Assembly: GCA_963662175.1 (NCBI GenBank)
Contig: OY759225.1
Span: forward strand, 8,443,107-8,507,106
Direction: 5' to 3'
DNA from: Aradus depressus
Lineage: Eukaryota > Arthropoda > Insecta > Hemiptera > Aradidae
Length of the DNA: 64,000 nt
Made by a program: the position numbers and the translations under genes. Below, one piece after another: positions 1-10,261 of the stretch. The first letter of the stretch is position 1, and every line of letters starts with the position of its first letter. Under the pieces are notes generated by a model. That model was not told the DNA's origin. It made no database searches and saw nothing but the letters and a program-made list of their open reading frames with translations.

Positions 1-328
1 TGGTATGCGTGCTTGACTTCTGAGCTCAAGGTCGTGGGTTCGTAGCCCGACCGAGGCCCTTAGTTTATTTTATCTGGGAGGTAAAATAAACTTAAGCACG
101 CCGTCCTTCGGATGGGACGTTAAGCGATGGTCCCGAGCCTGTACGATGTCAGGTACTCGTTAAAGACCCCTACCCTAGATGAATAAAAAATTTAGGGTAG
201 GCAAAATTTAGGACTCCCACAGTAGAGTCGGGCTCATGTCCACCAGAGTGACGAAAGAGCGCTCTGGTAGTAGGCGATATGACCTCGTAGTTAAAGCCCG
301 GGCATGAGTCATAAAACCTAACCTAACC
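1..328 (+). mobile_element. tRNA-derived SINE, 5' end cut by the window edge
   Basis: Nearly identical to the reference copy at 6957-7302. It begins inside the tRNA-like head (TGGTATGCGTGCTTG) and has the altered B box GGTTCGTAGCC. The body is complete, and it ends in CATAAAACCTAACCTAACC, two units of the insect telomere motif. The 5' flank, and so any TSD, lies outside the window. Confidence 0.93.
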
Positions 329-472
329 CCTTCTCAAATTTCTCTTTGAGACAGCTGGTAGTGAACCAAAGAGCTGTGAATTTCTTTTGTGTTCCCAATT
401 TTAATAATAATAATATTCATTCACGTCATAAAATTGTGTACTAAAAGCTTAAATTGTGCACTTCTAAAGACA

Positions 473-700
473 ATCGACCGTTTGGGTTGGAACTCAAAAT
501 TGGAAATATATTCTTAAATCTGAATCCTAATACTAAATTATGTGTCGTTATATTAATTACATCGGCAGTTATTAGGGTACCTATTTGAGTCTAGTCCCCC
601 TTCCCTTCGAACGATTTCGCGGAAAATTAATAGTTGCTATTTTTATGGAGTTTTGAATTTAAATATATAATTTCATGTCGATACAAGCATTATTACATCT
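473..700 (-). repeat. degenerate ~135-bp dispersed repeat unit(s)
   Basis: Matches, in reverse, the repeat seen at 30990-31288 and 44535-44805. Landmarks are the reverse complement of AACTGCCGATGTAATGAAT near 560, an ATTTTATATGTG-like stretch and a GACGATTGGCC-like stretch. The unit is old and diverged. No open reading frame is supported. Confidence 0.6.
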
Positions 701-715
701 GTTTAGGATTCCCCC

Positions 716-789
716 CATAGTAGGCTCAATAGAGCTCTCTGGTAATAGGCGATGTAACTTCATAGTTAAAGCCCGGGCATGAGTCACAA
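716..789 (+). mobile_element. SINE 3' fragment
   Basis: Only the last part of the SINE body remains: the CTCTGGTAATAGGCGAT region and the end GCCCGGGCATGAGTCA. There is no CCTAA tail. It is a diverged remnant. Confidence 0.7.
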
Positions 790-861
790 TAACTATTATT
801 CCTAATATTAATAAATACAATAAATATTATTTTTATTATATTTTATATTTATATTTCTTTA

Positions 862-979
862 AGATAAGTCTTCTTCCCGAATTTTGCTAAGTGCTAAATA
901 TTATACATATAAATAAAATAATAAAATAAAGTAAATAGTTAATAACCCATAAAATATAAATCAAAAGTAATTTTATGAT
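862..979. repeat. duplicated flank shared with 2066-2169
   Basis: An AT-rich stretch including GTGCTAAATATTAT and AAATCAAAAGTAATTTT recurs next to the SINE copy at 2170. Two SINE copies with the same outer flank suggest a segmental duplication, or a longer mobile unit, rather than two independent insertions. Confidence 0.6.
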
Positions 980-1230
980 TATTACTCATGCCCGGGCTCG
1001 AACTACGAGGTCATATCACCTACTAACAGAGCGCTCTTTCGTCACTACGGTGGACATGAGCCCGACTCTATAGTGGGAGTCCGAATTGCCTACCTATGTT
1101 TATTCACTAGGGAGGGGTCTTTAACGAGTACCTGACATCGTACCATCGCTTAATCACCCATCCGAAGGACGGCATGCTCAAGTTTATTTTACCTCCCAGA
1201 TAAAATAAACTAAGGACTTCGGCCGAGTTT
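980..1230 (-). mobile_element. SINE copy, tRNA head lost
   Basis: Reverse-oriented SINE with its 3' end at the left (ACTCATGCCCGGGC), the full body, and loss of similarity in the CGGCCGAG segment before the tRNA-like head. There is no TTAGG run at its 3' end. It shares its left flank with the copy at 2170-2489. Confidence 0.85.
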
Positions 1231-1391
1231 CTAATTTATTTGTTTAAAAGTATCTCAAATTTGTCTGCTGTATCTCTAGGCAGTCCTATTATATTTTTTG
1301 CCAAAACGTCTATACTTACTAAATTGTGAAAATCTTAAAAAAAATAATGGGAGAATAATATAGCTGTCGAAAAATATTTTAATAATATAGT

Positions 1392-1438
1392 CTCGAGACC
1401 ATCGCTTAACGTCCCATCCGAAGGACGACGTGCTCAAG
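1392..1438 (-). mobile_element. SINE body scrap
   Basis: A short piece of the central SINE body, recognisable by CCATCGCTTAACGTCCCATC and the CCGAAGGACG hairpin segment. No ends are visible. Confidence 0.6.
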
Positions 1439-1860
1439 GTTTTTCGTCCGAATTTCAAATGTTTTTATTGTACTTATTGCTTTCAATAAATTGATTCCTT
1501 TATTCGTTGTACTTCTTTCAAAACAATGTTTAGTTATTCGAAATTCCTCTTTATTCCTGGTATCGTAATCATGTCTAGTATTGTTAAGAGAGAAAATGTT
1601 TATATTTTGTCTAATGATCATTAATGTTTCAAATATAAACAGCGCAGGTAATGGCAATAAAGTTTATTAAATATCTCTCTACAGTTTCTTCTTTGATTAA
1701 TATTATTTATTATTCTTAGCGCTTTCTTTTGAAGTCTGAAATACAACACCCCAATGTCTTAAAATTAATAATTGAATGAAAATTTGCATAGTATACTCGT
1801 AGTGTTTATTAATGTTTCCTTTGGTACCATCTTTTTCAGATTTTAACGTAAGAAAAACAT
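1406..1860 (-). pseudogene. non-LTR retrotransposon RT, C-terminal remnant
   Basis: On the minus strand the translation has the pattern of the region after the RT domain of many LINEs: a QKKALRIINN-like helix, a CREIF segment, then an 83-codon open stretch (1406-1657) with the typical HDYDTRNK motif. Stops and frame changes between about 1660 and 1860 show it is dead. The PKETLINT segment resembles PKETLTTLHY in the fragment at 27286-27610, so the two are probably from one LINE family. The clade is not certain (jockey/CR1-like). Confidence 0.65.
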
Positions 1861-2065
1861 TATTTAATTTCCCCTGCGATGTATAGAGAAAGTTATGTAA
1901 TCGGTCGAAAAATTCGATGCCGAATTTTCAATAGAATTCTATGTTTCCGAACTCTAGATTTCTAATATGAAAAAAAAAAAAAAAAAAAATCTGTCTGTGT
2001 GTCTTTGAACACGATAACTCTCTATAGAATAATATATCGACAAGAAATGTGAACCATGAATCCTT

Positions 2066-2169
2066 ATGTTAGCCATGTGCTAAATATTATATGTATAAAT
2101 TAACAAATAAAAAATAGTAAATAGTTAAAAACTAATAAAATATAGGTAAATCAAAAGTAATTTTGTGAT
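2066..2169. repeat. duplicated flank shared with 862-979
   Basis: Second copy of the AT-rich segment described at 862-979, again directly beside the 3' end of a reverse-oriented SINE. Confidence 0.6.
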
Positions 2170-2489
2170 TATGACTCATGCCCGGGCTTTAACTACCAGA
2201 TCATATCGCCTACTACCAGAGCGCTCTTTCGTCACACTTGGACATGAGCCCGACTCTACTATGGGAGTTTGCCTACCCTAAATTTTTATTCACCTAGGGC
2301 AGGGGTCATTAACGAGTACCTGACATCGTACAGGCTCGGCACCATCGCTTAACGTCACATCCGAAGGAAGGCGTGCTTAAGTTTATTTTACCTCCTAGAT
2401 AAAATAAACTAAGGGCCTAGACCGGGTTTCGAACCCACGATGTTGAGCTCAGAAGGCAAGCACGCATACCACTGAGCTACCGGCGCCCT
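2170..2489 (-). mobile_element. SINE copy, full length but diverged
   Basis: Complete from the 3' end (ATGACTCATGCCCGGGC) to the 5' end (CTACCGGCGCCCT). The B box is close to consensus in reverse (GGGTTTCGAACCCACG). There is no TTAGG tail and no convincing TSD. Divergence marks it as older than the copies at 6957 and 48714. Confidence 0.88.
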
Positions 2490-2899
2490 GTCTGTGATAG
2501 ATGTATAACTAATGCAAACATTAATTAGCAGTAGTTAAACTCCAATCTGGAAGGGATAGTCTTTTAGGGGGGAATTTCCCTTCTATAAGCTAATAGCGTT
2601 CAGTTTGGCGGCTCTCCAAGGCAGGCTACCTCGGGGAGACTGGCTCCGGAGCTGGAGCTTACCGGGCTAATATACCAAGAAAACGGGATATATCCCTTTT
2701 TCTGGATGCTTCCTACTTAATATAGAAGGATTACCTGCTTCAGGGGGACGATCGAAGGGGCAAGACCAGAAGAATAGGGAATTTGGAATTTATGGAAAAT
2801 TTCACAGGTTTTCAAAAAGTAACAGAAATAAGAAATCATATGTGATAGTAAGATGTTGTTGGACGAGATATCTCTTAGAAATAATAGACGTTGTATTAA
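2490..2899. other. no recognisable feature
   Basis: Short GC-richer patch (about 2580-2670) inside AT-rich DNA. The 61-codon open stretch on the minus strand shows no family resemblance and is probably chance. Confidence 0.5.
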
Positions 2900-3028
2900 C
2901 ACTGTTTTATTATAGACCAGAACCGATTTTCAACTCAACAGCGTCATCAGTTGTTCATCCCACCCACACTGCCACTGATGATGACACAGTTGCGTTGAAA
3001 ACCGGTTCTGGTCTAAAATAAAACAGTG
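2900..3028. repeat. palindrome with two facing hammerhead-like motifs
   Basis: The left arm begins CACTGTTTTAT and the right arm ends ATAAAACAGTG. Each arm carries the same ribozyme-like module reading outward. On the plus strand CCA precedes box CTGATGA (2975-2981), GAAA is at 2997-3000, then ACCGGTT and C, then TGG (3009-3011), which pairs with CCA. The minus-strand copy is more mutated. It is a shortened relative of the palindrome at 34710-35425: both carry CAGTGGGAAG at the outer end and CCACCCACAC inside. Confidence 0.75.
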
Positions 3029-3177
3029 GGAAGGGAATCTTTTATTTCTATGATAAATAATAATTGTTATTTTTTATTTATTTATATTTATTAAATTCTT
3101 TAGTGCCACAATATTTTATGGATTTTAACCTACAAAACCTGTTTCTATGTTGGTAAATGATGTTTTTCTTTGTAGAC

Positions 3178-3215
3178 TGCCTGATAATGAGGGTAACCTC
3201 GAAAGCCGGCTAGCA
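3178..3215 (+). ncRNA. hammerhead-like motif, single copy
   Basis: Order of elements: TGC, box CTGATAA (canonical CTGATGA), T, stem II GAGG-GTAA-CCTC (perfect), GAAA, stem III AG-CCGG-CT, A at the cleavage position, then GCA pairing with TGC. The G-to-A change in the first core box would be expected to impair cleavage. The single extra nucleotide before stem II is shared by the other motifs in this window. Similar sequence occurs on the minus strand at 47403-47436. Confidence 0.45.
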
Positions 3216-3384
3216 AATATTAATAAAATCTGTGAGAGGTCATAGTTTATTTTACAACCTGAGAAATAATCACTTCTCACTACATCAGCCATCTTCATAT
3301 TAATTTATGGAAAATGTCCGAAAAAAAAGTTTGCAAACTGTGTCGATATAGTGGAAAGCCAATATTTTTTTTTAAATTAGAAAT

Positions 3385-3790
3385 ATATATTTACAAGGGT
3401 ATAACAATGAAATACAAACTTATGTGCCAAGAGATAGATAATGGCAGTGTGAAAAGAAGGGAGAAATCATCCAGTGGTGACACTCCCTAGTTACTGAGGA
3501 AATCGCATTTGTAACTAATCACTGTCACTGCTGCTACTAAGAAGTTATCTAGGCCATTGACGCTTATGCCGTCGTTGGGGAAGTGTGTCAGAATGGAGGG
3601 CCTTGTATTTTTAGCAGCTTCGGTTACAAAAGGTACGATAAGGTCAGTGTGAAGAATTTTGTTGGAGACATAATTAGGAGCATTGGCTATTTTATGAAGG
3701 ATTTTGGATTTGAAAGGATTGGAGATTGGAAGCAATGGCAGAACCCCAGAGTTCAAGTCCACATATGTTTGAGTACTGCGTTGAATATAA
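3385..3790 (-). pseudogene. jockey-like LINE, C-terminus and 3' UTR
   Basis: The minus strand encodes a typical end of a jockey-clade RT: a WTxxLELWGSA-like segment broken by deletion, then SKILHKIANAPNYVSNK, LHTDL and a short C-terminal tail, followed by a 3' UTR carrying GTGTCACCACTGG in sense. The same sequence is found on the plus strand at 26100-26490, which has the stretch between the two blocks that is missing here. It is a 5'-truncated, internally deleted copy. Confidence 0.8.
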
Positions 3791-4011
3791 GTCGTTTTGT
3801 TTTCAAAGTTAATAAAATAAATGAAAACAAAGAATTTGTTTAAATTTTATATTGTCTAATTCCACAAAAATATTGACATACCGAAAAATATATATCAATA
3901 AATTAACAAATAAGAATAAAGTAAATAGTAATTATCTAACTAAATTAATGAACGACCTCTATCAAGAAAATAAAAATCAAATCAAAAAATCAAATTAAAA
4001 TCATTTCTCCC

Positions 4012-4110
4012 CTCTTGACTTTATGACATTGCCATTATCTCTCTCTCAACACATTTGCTTGTTATATTTATTTTTTATACAGTTGTAAATATCTGTTTGT
4101 AAAATAAATA
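4012..4110 (+). mobile_element. jockey-like LINE 3' tail fragment
   Basis: Resembles the 3' UTR end of the element at 26450-26550: TTATCTCTC, TTTTTATACA-TTGTAAATATCT, GTTTGTAAA, then an A-rich tail. Only about 100 bp are left, as expected for a strongly 5'-truncated LINE copy. Confidence 0.55.
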
Positions 4111-4298
4111 TAAAATAAAATTTAAAAAAAAATAAACAAAAAATAAAAGCTTTTATTTACGAAACGCGACTTTAAATCAAGGTTATTATATTTCTTTTTG
4201 AACAAAGGGAAACATTTTAACTCTAAAATAAACATTTTTGTTTGAATTTTACATTCTTTTACTGATTTAATTTTATAGTTGGAATTTTAGTTAGTTAT

Positions 4299-4478
4299 TA
4301 TGACACATGCCCGGGCCTTAAGTATGAGGACATGTCGCCAACTACTGGAGCGCTCTTACGTCCCTCTGGTGGACAAGGGTTTTCACCTACTTGATTAAAA
4401 ACCTAAGGACGACGAACGGGTTTCGAACCCGAGATCTTAAGCTCAGTAAGAACGCTACTTCTGAGATTCCGGCGCTCC
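4299..4478 (-). mobile_element. SINE copy, internally deleted
   Basis: Both ends are recognisable (ACATGCCCGGGC and ATTCCGGCGCTCC, with a near-intact B box GGGTTTCGAACCC). The middle of the body, from the CCACCAGAG hairpin to the first hairpin, is missing. It is diverged. Confidence 0.75.
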
Positions 4479-4953
4479 ATTTTGCATGTGCTTTTTGATA
4501 TAATTTTTCAATTATTTTATTGACAAATACATGATGTAAAGTTTATACATTAGATCAGAAACTTGAATAAGAAAACTCGTAAATTTGAACTCGTGAAAAA
4601 GTCGGAATCTCCCCTAAGAGGACTATCGGGAAGAAATGATCCTGTAAGTATTCTTGGTCTCATTTGAAGAGTTAACTCTCACAAAATAAATAACCCCTTG
4701 AAAAGTACAAATATAAAAAGAAAAACTGCTAAGTACGTAGGAGGGTAACCCAGAGGGGAAAATGAGCTGATTTATGTTTTCTGAAGTTTTTGTATTCCAC
4801 CCTCCGTAGTACCTACTTAATCAGGGTGTCTTTGAGTTCATCAGTTGAAGAAAAAAGTAGAAAATAAAACAAAATAAAAAAAAATGGTTTGGCCGCTACA
4901 GGACTTTTCTTATACACAATTACATTTAAAAGGTGATTTGGAATATAAGAATG

Positions 4954-5531
4954 CAGGGGCGTAGCCAGGATTTTGAGCAGGAGGGGGCAAAGTTAGGCTA
5001 CAGTGGTGGGGGGGTATAGTTACAGTTTCCATGGTTAGTGTTGCAGACTTTTTGTTATTAATTTGGGAAACTCGGACCTCTAGAAGCTCCCCCTAAGGCA
5101 ACCACTGACTGTAATACTTTACTTAAGCTGACTTTACATGAGCAGCAAAAATGCAAAGCGCAGCAGCAGCAAATGCACGCTATGGTTTCTGTGCTTTTTG
5201 AACTAAATGACTCACATCCAGTAGCGTGTATTTCAGCTGTTACGCTTTGCATTTTTACTGCGCATATAAAATCAGCTTTAAGAGTACAAAGTATATCATA
5301 AATAAAGATTTTGAGCAAGGAAATGAAATAATCGAATTCATGTATATTTAAATAAATGTAGTATGACTTGTTTTGGTTTTTCAGCAACTTTCTGTGAACG
5401 CTTAGCATGCAGAGACCAATGAGACGGAATTTTTAATCTAACATTTTTTTAGTTTATTTTATTTTTCTTGGTTTTTTGCTCTGGTCAGGGGGAGGCACGT
5501 GCCCACCCTGCTCCCCCTGGCTACGCCCCTG
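4954..5531 (+). mobile_element. hAT-type MITE, TIR CAGGGGCGTAGCCAG
   Basis: Terminal inverted repeats are CAGGGGCGTAGCCAGG and CCTGGCTACGCCCCTG. The element is flanked by a perfect 8-bp duplication TAAGAATG (4946-4953 and 5532-5539), which fits the hAT superfamily. It is 578 bp with no transposase. Inside is a second inverted repeat: AAGCTGACTTTACATGAG followed by a GCAGCAGCAGC-rich arm, and its complement about 60 bp later. Related copies lie at 22917-23561 and 39163-39811. Confidence 0.9.
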
Positions 5532-5559
5532 TAAGAATGTAGAGTAGTCTCTTATACTG

Positions 5560-6395
5560 TCTTATAGGCTAGGCAACCTCAGATTGTATGTGCTTGACAC
5601 GACTTGTACGTAAAAATGTTAAGACACTTAATCGACTGGAAATTTCATGGGAAACATTTTTTGTGAAGACTACATTTTCGATAGGACTGACCATGTTTAT
5701 CAACATGCCTAAGTTTATCAAACGTCTAAAAAAAATATATAGTTCTGAATAATAATCAATAATAACAAAGTCAGTTTTCAGCAAGTATCTTATAAAAATT
5801 CGATTCGGAGTTTTGAAAAAAATTTCATGTTTTTCAAACTCCAGATTCCAAATATTAAAAAATAATATGTGTTTGTGACCATGTTAACATTTTATATGTG
5901 TGACTAAAAGCACATAAGAACACCATCTATCGATTTCCACCTATCTTGACTATTAACTGATTATAAACTGATTAGGAATTCAAGAATGTAGAGTACGTCT
6001 TATAGGCTAGGCAACCTCAGATCTTATGTACTAGGCAAAGGCCGGCTTCTCAGCTTGTATGTGCTATACAACGGCAGACACTTCATGCTTGTATATGCTT
6101 GACAACGACTTTTACTTCAGCTTGTACATAGTAAATCTTAAGGCAATCAGTTTTCAACAGATATCTTATAAAAATTCGAACTCCAAATTCCAAATATGAA
6201 AAAATATAATGTGTGCATGTAAATTTTATATGTGTCACTGTAAATTTTATATGTGTCACTAAAAGGACATAAGAGCACCATCTATCGACTTTCAGCAGAA
6301 GTGGAGTGCGGAGCAGGCGGGTGACTCAAAAACCTCAATAACAATAATAAATTTTCTGTGGGGAAGTACATTGTCGGTGAATCACCAACGTTTTT
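5560..6395 (+). repeat. ~135-bp dispersed repeat block with end module
   Basis: Several diverged units: AGGCTAGGCAACCTCAGAT occurs twice (about 5568 and 6004), as do AAATTTCATGTTTTTCAAACTC-like segments. The block closes with the end module GGGGAAGTACATTG-tc-GGTGAATCACC near 6360-6390, found at the end of many such blocks in this window. The short open frames across it are chance. Confidence 0.6.
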
Positions 6396-6956
6396 TTATT
6401 CATGTAATTTGTTCATTAAAGTTGGTCAAATGTAGGTTAAATTGGGTTTTAGTTTGTAATATTTTGCCTACTACTGGAAGGGATGGTGTGGATATTACAG
6501 GTTCTTAAGGGCAGTCATTAATTCAAGTGAGCTCGGATGATAAAGATTCTATTTAGGAAGGAAGGACCAAAGTAGGATCTACCGAGGATCAATTAATAAT
6601 AAATGAGAAAGGTATGTTCCTGAATCGATCGATATTCAATTAAATTGAACACCCTGCATTTATATTAAATGAACCTTCTAGTCTTTAGTTATATTTACTT
6701 TTTAAGAGTACTCACTTCATAGCAGATTAAAAGTGATCAAAATTTCATCAAAAAACGTTACTGAGACTGTTTGTTACTTCTCCAGCTACACGAAGTATAT
6801 GAGAAGTTATAAAATCGGTCTGAAATTCGATTTAAAGTTTTTAACAAAATTTCATGTTTTTCAAACTCCAGTGATGTATAAAAATAATACACACATTAAA
6901 AAGATTAAATTATAAACAATAAAAAATTAATTTTATTTATTTTTATATAAAAAGCA

Positions 6957-7302
6957 GAGGGCGCCGGTAGCTCAGTGGTATGCGTGCTTGACTTCTGAGC
7001 TCAAGGTCGTGGGTTCGTAGCCCGACCGAGGCCCTTAGTTTATTTTATTTGGGAGGTAAAATAAACTTAAGCACGCCGTCCTTCGGATGGGACGTTAAGC
7101 GATGGTCCCGAGCCTGTACGATGTCAGGTACTCGTTAAAGACCCCTAGCCTAGATGAATAAAAATTTAGGGTAGGCAAAATTTAGGACTCCCACAGTAGA
7201 GTCGGGCTCATGTCCACCAGAGTGACGAAAGAGCGCTCTGGTAGTAGGCGATATGACCTCGTAGTTAAAGCCCGGGCATGAGTCATAAAACCTAACCTAA
7301 CC
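6957..7302 (+). mobile_element. reference full-length tRNA-derived SINE with telomere-motif tail
   Basis: A 346-bp element bounded by a perfect 11-bp TSD, TATAAAAAGCA (6946-6956 and 7303-7313). The head is tRNA-like, with A box TAGCTCAGTGG (matches TRGYNNANNNG) and B box GGTTCGTAGCC (one base off GGTTCGARNCC), so it should be a Pol III promoter. The isoacceptor is not assigned. The body has four inverted repeats that could fold in RNA: GTTTATTTTA/TAAAATAAAC, GTCC-TTCG-GATGGGAC, CTAGCCTA/TAGGGTAG (one mismatch here; perfect CTACCCTA in the copies at 1 and 48714) and CCAGAG/CTCTGG. The 3' end is GCCCGGGCATGAGTCATAA followed by (CCTAA)n, and the TSD begins straight after the tail. Mobilisation would need a LINE in trans; the partner is not seen here. 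Confidence 0.96.
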
Positions 7303-7313
7303 TATAAAAAGCA

Positions 7314-8100
7314 AATTTCTTGTTAAACAAATGAGTAAAAAAAAAACACGGCCATCAGCTGTTTTTTTAGTGAGTGGAGAGACGGATCTAGGCCTGAGTA
7401 GAATGGCAACGGTCTGAGTGAATGTAGAGTGGTGTTTAGGCTTAAAGTGTGATGAACTAAATAGGAGTGTATTGAAGGTGAAATTGATCCGAAAAGAAGT
7501 TACGGTTGTTTGTTTATATGTACAGAATATATGCCCAGAAAAATAAAACTTAAATTTAAAAAAATGGCCAAAATATAAAACAAAAAAAAAGAATGAATTG
7601 GTTTTAAGAATTTAGTTTTTAAGATTTGTTTCCTTTGATTTTTTGTTTGTTTTAATATTTAGTTTTCTTTATTTTATAAAGTAGTTGATTAAGAAAATAA
7701 ACCAAATTTGTTCTCATAAATTCTGTTCTATTCATTTTCCCCGTTGGCCCAGTAAAATTATTTGAAAACTTTTGGATCATCTAATGAGACTCGCTGATAC
7801 TCCGAACTGCGATATATGTATGTATTGAAGATATGTTACACATCTTTGAGTCCTGTAAAAAATATGATGATTCACGACAGGGATGCGAAATGTTTGCAGA
7901 ACGCCGAAAGTTTTCTGAAACAATTAGTAAATTCTAAAGCCAAATTCATTCCTAGTAACTTCAATTTATGAAACGGAATAACATAGAAATTTAGTAAAGA
8001 AAGGGGGGGGGGCTGGGGTGGGGCTCATGGCTTGAGTCGTTGGGGGCCTTCTGTTTCCGCCCCGGGTCTCTCTGTCCCTCCTGGGTTTTCTCAAAGAATT
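7314..8100. other. AT-rich spacer, nothing recognised
   Basis: No element ends or coding pattern were found. A G run at about 7987-7996 begins a short GC-rich patch (to about 8090). The stretch TCTATTCATTTTCC near 7725 also occurs just after the SINE at 49073, hinting at an old shared repeat. Confidence 0.4.
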
Positions 8101-8109
8101 CAAAGATCT

Positions 8110-8520
8110 TGTGTCCGGCTATATAGGGCAATTACGCCTTGGAGCCAAAAATAAAAATATAACCAACCTTTGGATTGGATTTAATATTTTTACAAAATTT
8201 AGAAGACAAGATGGCATCTCTTTAAAAATCCAAATGAAAAGTTTGTTAATTGAAATTTTTTTAAAAATATACGTGCACTTTCTTCAAAATTGCACATCTT
8301 GAACTTTTGATATTTTTTAGGGCCCTTTTGGGAAATTACTATAGAAATCAAAATTAAATAGAAGACCAGTTATAAAACTTCTACAGGAAATGTGGTAATT
8401 TATTGTTTGTTTGTACAATTTAATATTTACCACAGTTTAGTAAAAGAAAAGAAATAAAAATTTCTACAGGAAATGTGTTAATTTATTGTTTTGTTTTAAT
8501 TATTATTTAATTATTATTAA
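8110..8520. repeat. old dispersed repeat related to 49080-49290
   Basis: Shares ATCCAAATGAA, AAATTGAAATTTTTTT, ATACGTGCACTT and TTCAAAATT in the same order with 49150-49250. A pair of near repeats, TTCTACAGGAAATGTG (about 8379 and 8463), lies at its right end. The open frames in it are not convincing. Confidence 0.45.
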
Positions 8521-8958
8521 TTATTTATATTTCCATTTATTTAAGATTAACATTTGAACTCTCTTGAAGAATTTCTTGGTTCGCAGAAACCGAATATAAC
8601 AATAAGTTTTGTTTTTACATTAAAATAGTTATCGCTCAATATTCCCGTTTGAGAAAAACGCCATTTTTGTAAACAAGCGTGCAAGTTGCTTTATTGAAAT
8701 CTGAAATACTCAATAATATGAGGGTGTTTTGAAGTGAGAAATTAATGTTTGGAAACCATTTATCGATTAATACATTCTGTAGTTGATTTTTAGCCCTCCT
8801 TAGTGGTCTCATATTGAATATTTTATTCTGGGCTTCCTAGGGTTAATTTGGACCAATCTCTATACATGTGTTCAATATTTTTTGATGTAAAAACATCCCT
8901 GAAAATTTCATTGAAATTGATTAAGGGAGCTAGGAGCAATTTGTGGCAGTTTTCGCCC

Positions 8959-9381
8959 CTAATTTTTTTTTCTTTGCTCAGAAGACCTATTGGCACGAAC
9001 GGACACGTAACTTACTATTTTTTGGTGTAGAAACACGATAAAAAAAAAAAAAATTAAGGCGTAGTCAAGGTCCACGCCGCAGATTTTCCGTGAAAACGTC
9101 GGGATAAAATCATAACAAGTGTTTCGTATTAATATGTAATTTTCTTTTCGATGCTGCCGTAGCTCTTGCATTTGCTCTGCATTAGACTTTTTAGGTTTTT
9201 TAAATTCCTTTTGATGCGAGCTTTCCTCTGATTTGCGTTTTATATAATTCCGCGCATATTTACGATTCATATGAGACGACATCTTTAATTTTTTTGCAAT
9301 TTTCAATTTAATACCGATTTTTAAATATATTTCGGCGAATATTTTTATTGTTTCACTTTGATGCCTAGTAGTTCTCTTCAA
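8959..9381 (-). pseudogene. basic ORF remnant, possibly transposon-derived
   Basis: A 140-codon open frame whose middle is strongly basic and regular: MSSHMNRKYARNYIKRK, a KKPKKSNAEQ stretch, then MQELRQHRKEN. Lys/Arg/Gln-rich stretches of the form AERxRxxRxRRKE are frequent near the N-terminus of transposon-encoded proteins, so decay of a DNA transposon gene is possible. The C-terminal third reads through poly-T and looks non-coding. I cannot name a family. It may be chance. Confidence 0.25.
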
Positions 9382-10261
9382 GCTTTTTACAATGAAACCC
9401 GAATCAACGTCCTATCTAAACGCGTTATCACGCTACACTAATTTCTAATTTTATATAACGCTAATTCGCAACAATCATCCGCCGGCGCCCACACTAATCC
9501 GATAACGCTACAGGCAAAACAAACACTGCACAACAAACACGTACAGACATGCTCTACCCATTGTGACCTCAACTGTTGTTATCGCATTATTAATCTTGTA
9601 GTTATTAGCGATTGAAATCTGACGGTATTTTGTAACACAAGAAAGTTTGACCGGCTATCACTGTGCTTAACGAGCGAATAGACGTTTTCACGTCAAAATT
9701 TCATTGAAATCGGCGACCCACACACTGTAAGCTCCTCAGTCAATTTTCCACTCCAACACATCATTGAGAATATGAAGTTTCTCGGCATGTTTTCCAGTTG
9801 CATCGGTCTCATATAACGTTGAGTATCCATTAAACGGTTGGAGTCTTAATTAGATGACTATTATCCGTGGGAACATTCCCAGACTGTTGGTAATTAGGGC
9901 GTACAAACATGTATTAACAGAGAATTGTGGTGGGTACCAACAGTCGGGTATCTTGTAAGTTCACTCAATGATATCGTTACCTGTACGAACCTCAGAACCA
10001 TTCTGGGTAATTCCCCATTCCCATGTAATTTTGTGGGATCAATAAAGAACGTTTTTCAACATAGCCCGTACGACAACGGACAGCCTTAAATGGTCCCGTG
10101 CGAAAAATCTGCAGAAAACAGACTCTTGGTTTCTTGGAACACATGGCTGGGGAGGAGTTCAGGGAAATAAAAAATAACAAATACGTTTTCTAAACTTCCC
10201 AATAATTATGAAAATTTCTTGTTTCGTTTTCGTTCGCATTTCTAAAGATTTTATTCAGTTT

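Noticed and set aside
6960..7035. Functional tRNA genes at the many tRNA-like heads
   Set aside because: The A and B boxes are present, but acceptor and anticodon stems do not fold cleanly, and each head continues into the same SINE body.
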